Source: Schlesneria sp. (GTDB taxonomy: Bacteria > Planctomycetota > Planctomycetia > Planctomycetales > Planctomycetaceae). Taken from it: 16,882 nt of DNA. Shown here piece after piece: positions 14,139-16,882 of this stretch. The notes beneath the pieces are model-generated. The model searched no databases. It saw only the letters and a program-made list of their open reading frames with translations, and was not told the origin of the DNA. Made by a program: the position numbers and the translations under genes. Position 1 is the stretch's first letter, and each line of letters opens with the position of its first letter. Location of the stretch: positions 1 to 16,882 of the forward strand of contig JANXOO010001400.1 of the NCBI GenBank assembly GCA_025353525.1. Direction: 5' to 3'.

Positions 14139-15620
14139 ATGAACCGTTTTCTCCCGAACCCGATGCCGTGCGGAAAATCCCGTCGTTCATTTCTGTGGGA
14201 TGTCGGCGGCGGGTTTGCCTCTTTGGGACTCGTTGATCTGCTGTCGCGAGACGGCTTCTTCGATCAGTTCTCGACGCCACTTGTCGCCGCCGAATCAGGT
14301 GCGCTAAACACGTCGCCCAACGGCGGCAGGCCGCTCCATTTTCCGGTGAAGGCCAAACATTGCATATTTCTGTTTATGAACGGAGGCCCCAGTCAAATCG
14401 ACACCTTCGATCCAAAACCGGAACTCGACAAATATGACGGAAAGCCCTACGCGGGACGCCAGAAGTTCGGCTCGAACAGTCGACCGGTCGGATATTTGAT
14501 GAAGAGCCCTTTTGAGTTCCGAAAGCACGGTGCCAGTGGCCTTGAAATCAGCGAACTCTTTCCTCAGACGGCCCGACATGCCGACGATTTGTGCGTGTTG
14601 CGAGCCATGTACACGGATACGGCCGCGCATTCGTCCGGTTGCCTGCAGATGAATACGGGAAGCCCGCTGACGGGTCGACCGAGCCTTGGTTCATGGCTCA
14701 ACTACGGACTCGGCGCATTGAACGAAAACCTGCCGAATTTCGTCGTGATGACTGATTCGCGCGGCGGGCCGATCGGCGGTGCTCCCAATTGGGGTGCGGG
14801 ATACATGCCTGCATCCAATCAGGGGACACTCTTTCGCAGCAAGGGATCACCATTGCTGGATCTCGCGTCGCCTGACAACGTCAAACCGCAAACACAGCGA
14901 CAGTCACTGGACCTGTTGGCCAAACTGAATCAGGAACATGCAGAGCGGCACCCCGAACAATCGGAACTTGCAGCCCGCATTCTGTCGTATGAGCTGGCGT
15001 ATCGCATGCAAACGAGTGCTGCGGAAGTTGTTGATATCGACCGCGAAAGCCCAACTACGCAGGCGATGTACGGACTGGATCAACCACAAACTGCCGAATT
15101 CGGAAGGAAATGCCTGGTCGCAAGGCGATTGATCGAACAGGGTGTTCGATTCGTACAAATCTATTCAGGCGGCGGACATATCGAAGCGACGTGGGATGGA
15201 CACAATGACTGCATCACCAATCACAAGACACACGCGGGCGAGACCGACAAACCGATTGCCGGCCTGATCGCCGATTTGAAACAACGCGGCCTGTGGGACG
15301 AAACGATACTTGTATGGGGAGGCGAATTCGGACGGACGCCGACGAGTGAAGGGATCGGCAAGCCGGGCCGTGACCACAATTGGCTGGGATTTTCAATGTG
15401 GCTGGCGGGGGGCGGCGTGAAGGGCGGGCAGGCGATCGGCGTCACGGACGAACTGGGATTCGAAGGAGTCGAAGACCGCGCCCACGTCTCGGATCTGCAC
15501 GCAACAATCTTGCGATTGATGGGCTTTGACCACCGCAAACTCAGCTACTTTTACAACGGCCTGGACCAGAAGTTAACCGGGGTCGACGAACGGCATGTGA
15601 TCGAAAAAGTGATTGCCTGA
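14139..15620 (+). CDS. DUF1501 protein, Tat-exported, sulfatase/phosphatase-like fold
   Basis: The protein has 493 aa from the ATG at 14139 (GAGG 7 nt upstream); a GTG at 14121 is possible but lacks a ribosome site. The N-terminus carries a twin-arginine motif, SRRSFLW (13-19), followed by a moderately hydrophobic stretch, so it should be exported folded. Conserved DUF1501 blocks are FLFMNGGPSQIDTFDPKP, DLCVLRAMYTD, GGGHIEATWDGHNDC, WGGEFGRTP and GRDHNWLGFSMWLAGGGVKGG, ending VSDLHATILRLMG. The Asp, His and GEFGRTP residues match the metal-binding layout of the alkaline phosphatase/sulfatase superfamily. No sulfatase C/S-x-P-x-R formylglycine motif is visible. It is translated just after the DUF1549 gene and probably works with it at the cell envelope. 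Substrate is unknown. Confidence 0.95.
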   Translation: MNRFLPNPMPCGKSRRSFLWDVGGGFASLGLVDLLSRDGFFDQFSTPLVAAESGALNTSPNGGRPLHFPVKAKHCIFLFMNGGPSQIDTFDPKPELDKYDGKPYAGRQKFGSNSRPVGYLMKSPFEFRKHGASGLEISELFPQTARHADDLCVLRAMYTDTAAHSSGCLQMNTGSPLTGRPSLGSWLNYGLGALNENLPNFVVMTDSRGGPIGGAPNWGAGYMPASNQGTLFRSKGSPLLDLASPDNVKPQTQRQSLDLLAKLNQEHAERHPEQSELAARILSYELAYRMQTSAAEVVDIDRESPTTQAMYGLDQPQTAEFGRKCLVARRLIEQGVRFVQIYSGGGHIEATWDGHNDCITNHKTHAGETDKPIAGLIADLKQRGLWDETILVWGGEFGRTPTSEGIGKPGRDHNWLGFSMWLAGGGVKGGQAIGVTDELGFEGVEDRAHVSDLHATILRLMGFDHRKLSYFYNGLDQKLTGVDERHVIEKVIA

Positions 15621-15675
15621 AGATTCACTGCCGTTGTACCTGCCACCAACAAAGTCCTTCCGAAAGCAGGTTGGA

Positions 15676-15703
15676 TTGACATATTCCTTTATAGGAATAT
15701 AAT
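15676..15703 (+). promoter_or_regulatory. Sigma-70-type promoter of the arsR-SRPBCC operon
   Basis: A perfect TTGACA (15676-15681) and a perfect TATAAT (15698-15703) are separated by 16 bp. Transcription should start about 6-7 nt after the -10 box, at or next to the A of the ATG at 15710, which predicts a leaderless mRNA. No Shine-Dalgarno precedes this ATG, in agreement. Confidence 0.85.
15681..15700 (+). promoter_or_regulatory. Probable ArsR operator, perfect inverted repeat
   Basis: atattcct (15681-15688) and aggaatat (15693-15700) are perfect inverted arms around ttat. The site fills the spacer and overlaps both promoter boxes, so a bound dimer would block RNA polymerase. Its position directly before the ArsR-type gene suggests autorepression. 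Confidence 0.75.
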
Positions 15704-15709
15704 CGACGC

Positions 15710-16099
15710 ATGGCTCGGGCTTCAACGACTTCCGATGTTTTTAATGCGATTGCTGAACCGCAGCGGCGAGTGATCATCGCGCTATTGGCTGATGGGCGGA
15801 AATATTCAGTGGGTCAATTGGTCGATTCAATTCGACTGGCCCAGCCTGCTGTATCGAAACATCTCGGGGTATTGCGAACGGTCGGTATCGTGTCTGTCGA
15901 GCGAGTCGGAAAAAGTCGGATGTATTCACTGAATGCGAACGCTTTGAAGCCCGTTCATGACTGGGTGAAACCGTACGAAGTATTCTGGTCCAGGCAACTG
16001 GATCGCATTCAGTCGCGAGCCGAACGAATGGCGGCCAGTATAAAACCTCAACCCGAATTAACAGAAAACAAAGGTGACAACCATGGTTGCGACAAATGA
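15710..16099 (+). CDS. ArsR-family winged-helix repressor
   Basis: This 129-aa DNA-binding protein has the family pattern DVFNAIAEPQRRVIIALLADG (9-29), then the helix-turn-helix YSVGQLVDSIRLAQPAVSKHLGVLR (32-56) with recognition helix 45-56, and the wing VSVERVGKSRMYSLN (61-75). The metal-binding Cys motif of ArsR/SmtB metal sensors is absent; the only Cys is in the C-terminal tail. It therefore belongs to the non-metal group often paired with SRPBCC proteins. The tail (about 76-105) continues with HDWVKPYEVFW, typical of that subgroup. Its last 17 nt overlap the next gene, giving translational coupling. The promoter and operator directly upstream suggest autoregulation. The inducer is unknown. 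Confidence 0.93.
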   Translation: MARASTTSDVFNAIAEPQRRVIIALLADGRKYSVGQLVDSIRLAQPAVSKHLGVLRTVGIVSVERVGKSRMYSLNANALKPVHDWVKPYEVFWSRQLDRIQSRAERMAASIKPQPELTENKGDNHGCDK

Positions 16100-16535
16100 C
16101 GATGACGCTGTACGAAGTTTTCGAATTGTGAAAGAGATCCGGATTAAAGCGTCGCCCGAGATTGCCTTTGAAGCGCTGCTGGCGGAAATCGGCGCGGAAT
16201 CTCAAATGCCTGACGGGGCCGCATTCCCGATGGCCATCGAAGCCTGGCCAGGTGGTCGGTGGTTTCGCGATCTGGGCAAGAATGCAGGTCATCTATGGGG
16301 CCATATTCAGGTCATCAAGCCTCCGCTGCTTCTGGAACTTTCCGGTCCGATGTTCATGTCGTACGCATGCAGCAATCATCTTCAGTATCGATTGACAAGC
16401 GAAGACAGCGGAACGCGACTTGTTCTGACTCACACTGCAATTGGCTTGATCAACGACCAGCACCGCGCCGGAGTCTCCACCGGATGGGAATACCGCCTGA
16501 AACGAGTCGCGGAACTGGCACATCAGCGGAAGTAA
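16083..16535 (+). CDS. SRPBCC / AHSA1-domain protein
   Basis: This 150-aa single-domain protein belongs to the START/Bet v1-like (SRPBCC) superfamily, AHSA1-type subgroup. The characteristic opening is FRIVKEIRIKASPEIAFEALL (13-33), followed by WPGGRWFRDLG (55-65), HLWGHIQVIKPPLLLELSGPM (70-90) and a late strand TRLVLTHTAIG. A C-terminal helix runs from about 126 to 148. These folds hold small hydrophobic ligands; no specific ligand can be named. The ATG at 16083 is chosen because aaaggtg lies just upstream; a GTG at 16074 is an alternative. It overlaps the ArsR gene by 17 nt and shares its promoter. Pairing of a non-metal ArsR with an SRPBCC protein is common in bacteria. Confidence 0.92.
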   Translation: MVATNDDDAVRSFRIVKEIRIKASPEIAFEALLAEIGAESQMPDGAAFPMAIEAWPGGRWFRDLGKNAGHLWGHIQVIKPPLLLELSGPMFMSYACSNHLQYRLTSEDSGTRLVLTHTAIGLINDQHRAGVSTGWEYRLKRVAELAHQRK

Positions 16536-16601
16536 TCAGGCTTTTCATCTGACGGATTTTCGAAATCGGGTCCTTAACACATTTTTCTGGCGGCAGTCGA
16601 C

Positions 16602-16775
16602 ATCACACATCAACACAAAGTTGTTCCAAGAGAACGATGGTTGAAGGATCGCAATAGCCATTTGCACGAAGAAAAAGAGTTCTCGCGACTGCGAGATCGA
16701 CTGGCCCGGACGCGGCGTGAACTCTCCTGGGTCAAGGTCGATCAGAATTATCTTTTTGACGGGCCAAACGGGTAG
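16602..16775 (+). pseudogene. 5' fragment of a DUF899 (thioredoxin-like) gene, no start codon
   Basis: A 57-codon frame reads HQHKVVPRERWLKDRN, then EEKEFSRLRDRLARTRREL, then SWVKVDQNYLFDGPNG, and stops at TAG (16773-16775). From memory this matches the N-terminus of DUF899 proteins: KVVSR-x-EWL, KEKE-x-TR-x-RD-x-L and LPWV-V-K-Y-FD-P-G. Where the start ATG is expected the codon is ATC (16602); a TAA lies 27 nt upstream and no ATG intervenes. The thioredoxin-like core is missing. It lies 66 bp after the SRPBCC gene, where DUF899 genes often occur beside ArsR/SRPBCC pairs. I conclude it is a decayed third gene of that cluster. The following 107 bp to the window end contain ttgaca at 16794 but no matching -10 box. 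Confidence 0.75.
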
Positions 16776-16882
16776 GGTGATGAAAACCTGGGGTTGACAC
16801 GGAAAATTGTGGTATCCGAAAGAGGGTAAATCCGTTTCGGGTTTGCTGTGTTTCGCCGAGTATCCAATCCTTGCAACGACTG

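Noticed and set aside
15638..15671. Inverted repeat acctgc/gcaggt after the DUF1501 gene as a terminator
   Set aside because: Only 6 bp with a 22-nt loop and no T-run. Within chance expectation.
16794..16830. TTGACA near the right end as a promoter for a gene beyond the window
   Set aside because: No -10 box at 15-19 bp spacing; the nearest candidates lie at 13 or 27 bp.

Overview
The window looks like chromosomal DNA of a planctomycete (Planctomycetota, probably class Planctomycetia). The evidence is a PSCyt1-DUF1549-DUF1553 protein next to a Tat-exported DUF1501 protein, DUF1559-type H-X9-DG prepilin genes, a cytochrome-fused lipoprotein, and many exported or lipid-anchored proteins with long low-complexity linkers. 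There are no rRNA, tRNA or complete mobile-element genes. Both strands are used, and intergenic DNA carries REP-like palindromes.

Left part (1-5353). A 39-bp direct repeat at the window edge is followed by a leftward exported serine hydrolase, a 62-nt nested palindrome, a small two-TM coiled-coil protein with a DivIC/FtsB-like signature, a terminator-like hairpin, and a short hypothetical gene. Then come a leftward DUF1559 prepilin gene interrupted by one in-frame TGA, and a leftward lipoprotein that joins a cysteine-phosphatase-like domain to a C-terminal cytochrome c'-like heme site. A 56-codon prepilin remnant on the plus strand closes this part.

Middle (5483-6981). This is the most interesting stretch. 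An orphan Hcp (type VI secretion tube protein) gene is followed by a 269-aa protein with no signal peptide and a probable papain-like Cys/His catalytic pattern. This looks like an Hcp-linked effector module. No sheath, baseplate, VgrG or convincing immunity gene is visible.

Right part (7219-16775). An exported M28 zinc peptidase with PA-like and PDZ regions sits just upstream of a lipoprotein with a degenerate formylglycine-generating-enzyme (SUMF1) fold. A NarL-type response regulator converges on that pair. The PSCyt1/DUF1549/DUF1553 and DUF1501 genes form a typical planctomycete two-gene operon. The last unit is an ArsR-type repressor overlapping an SRPBCC/AHSA1 gene. Its near-consensus promoter contains a perfect inverted repeat, and the ATG sits where transcription should begin (predicted leaderless). 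Downstream lies a 5' fragment of a DUF899 gene without a start codon.

Three broken genes (two prepilins and DUF899) suggest ongoing gene decay. All assignments come from reading motifs by eye; no database search was run.
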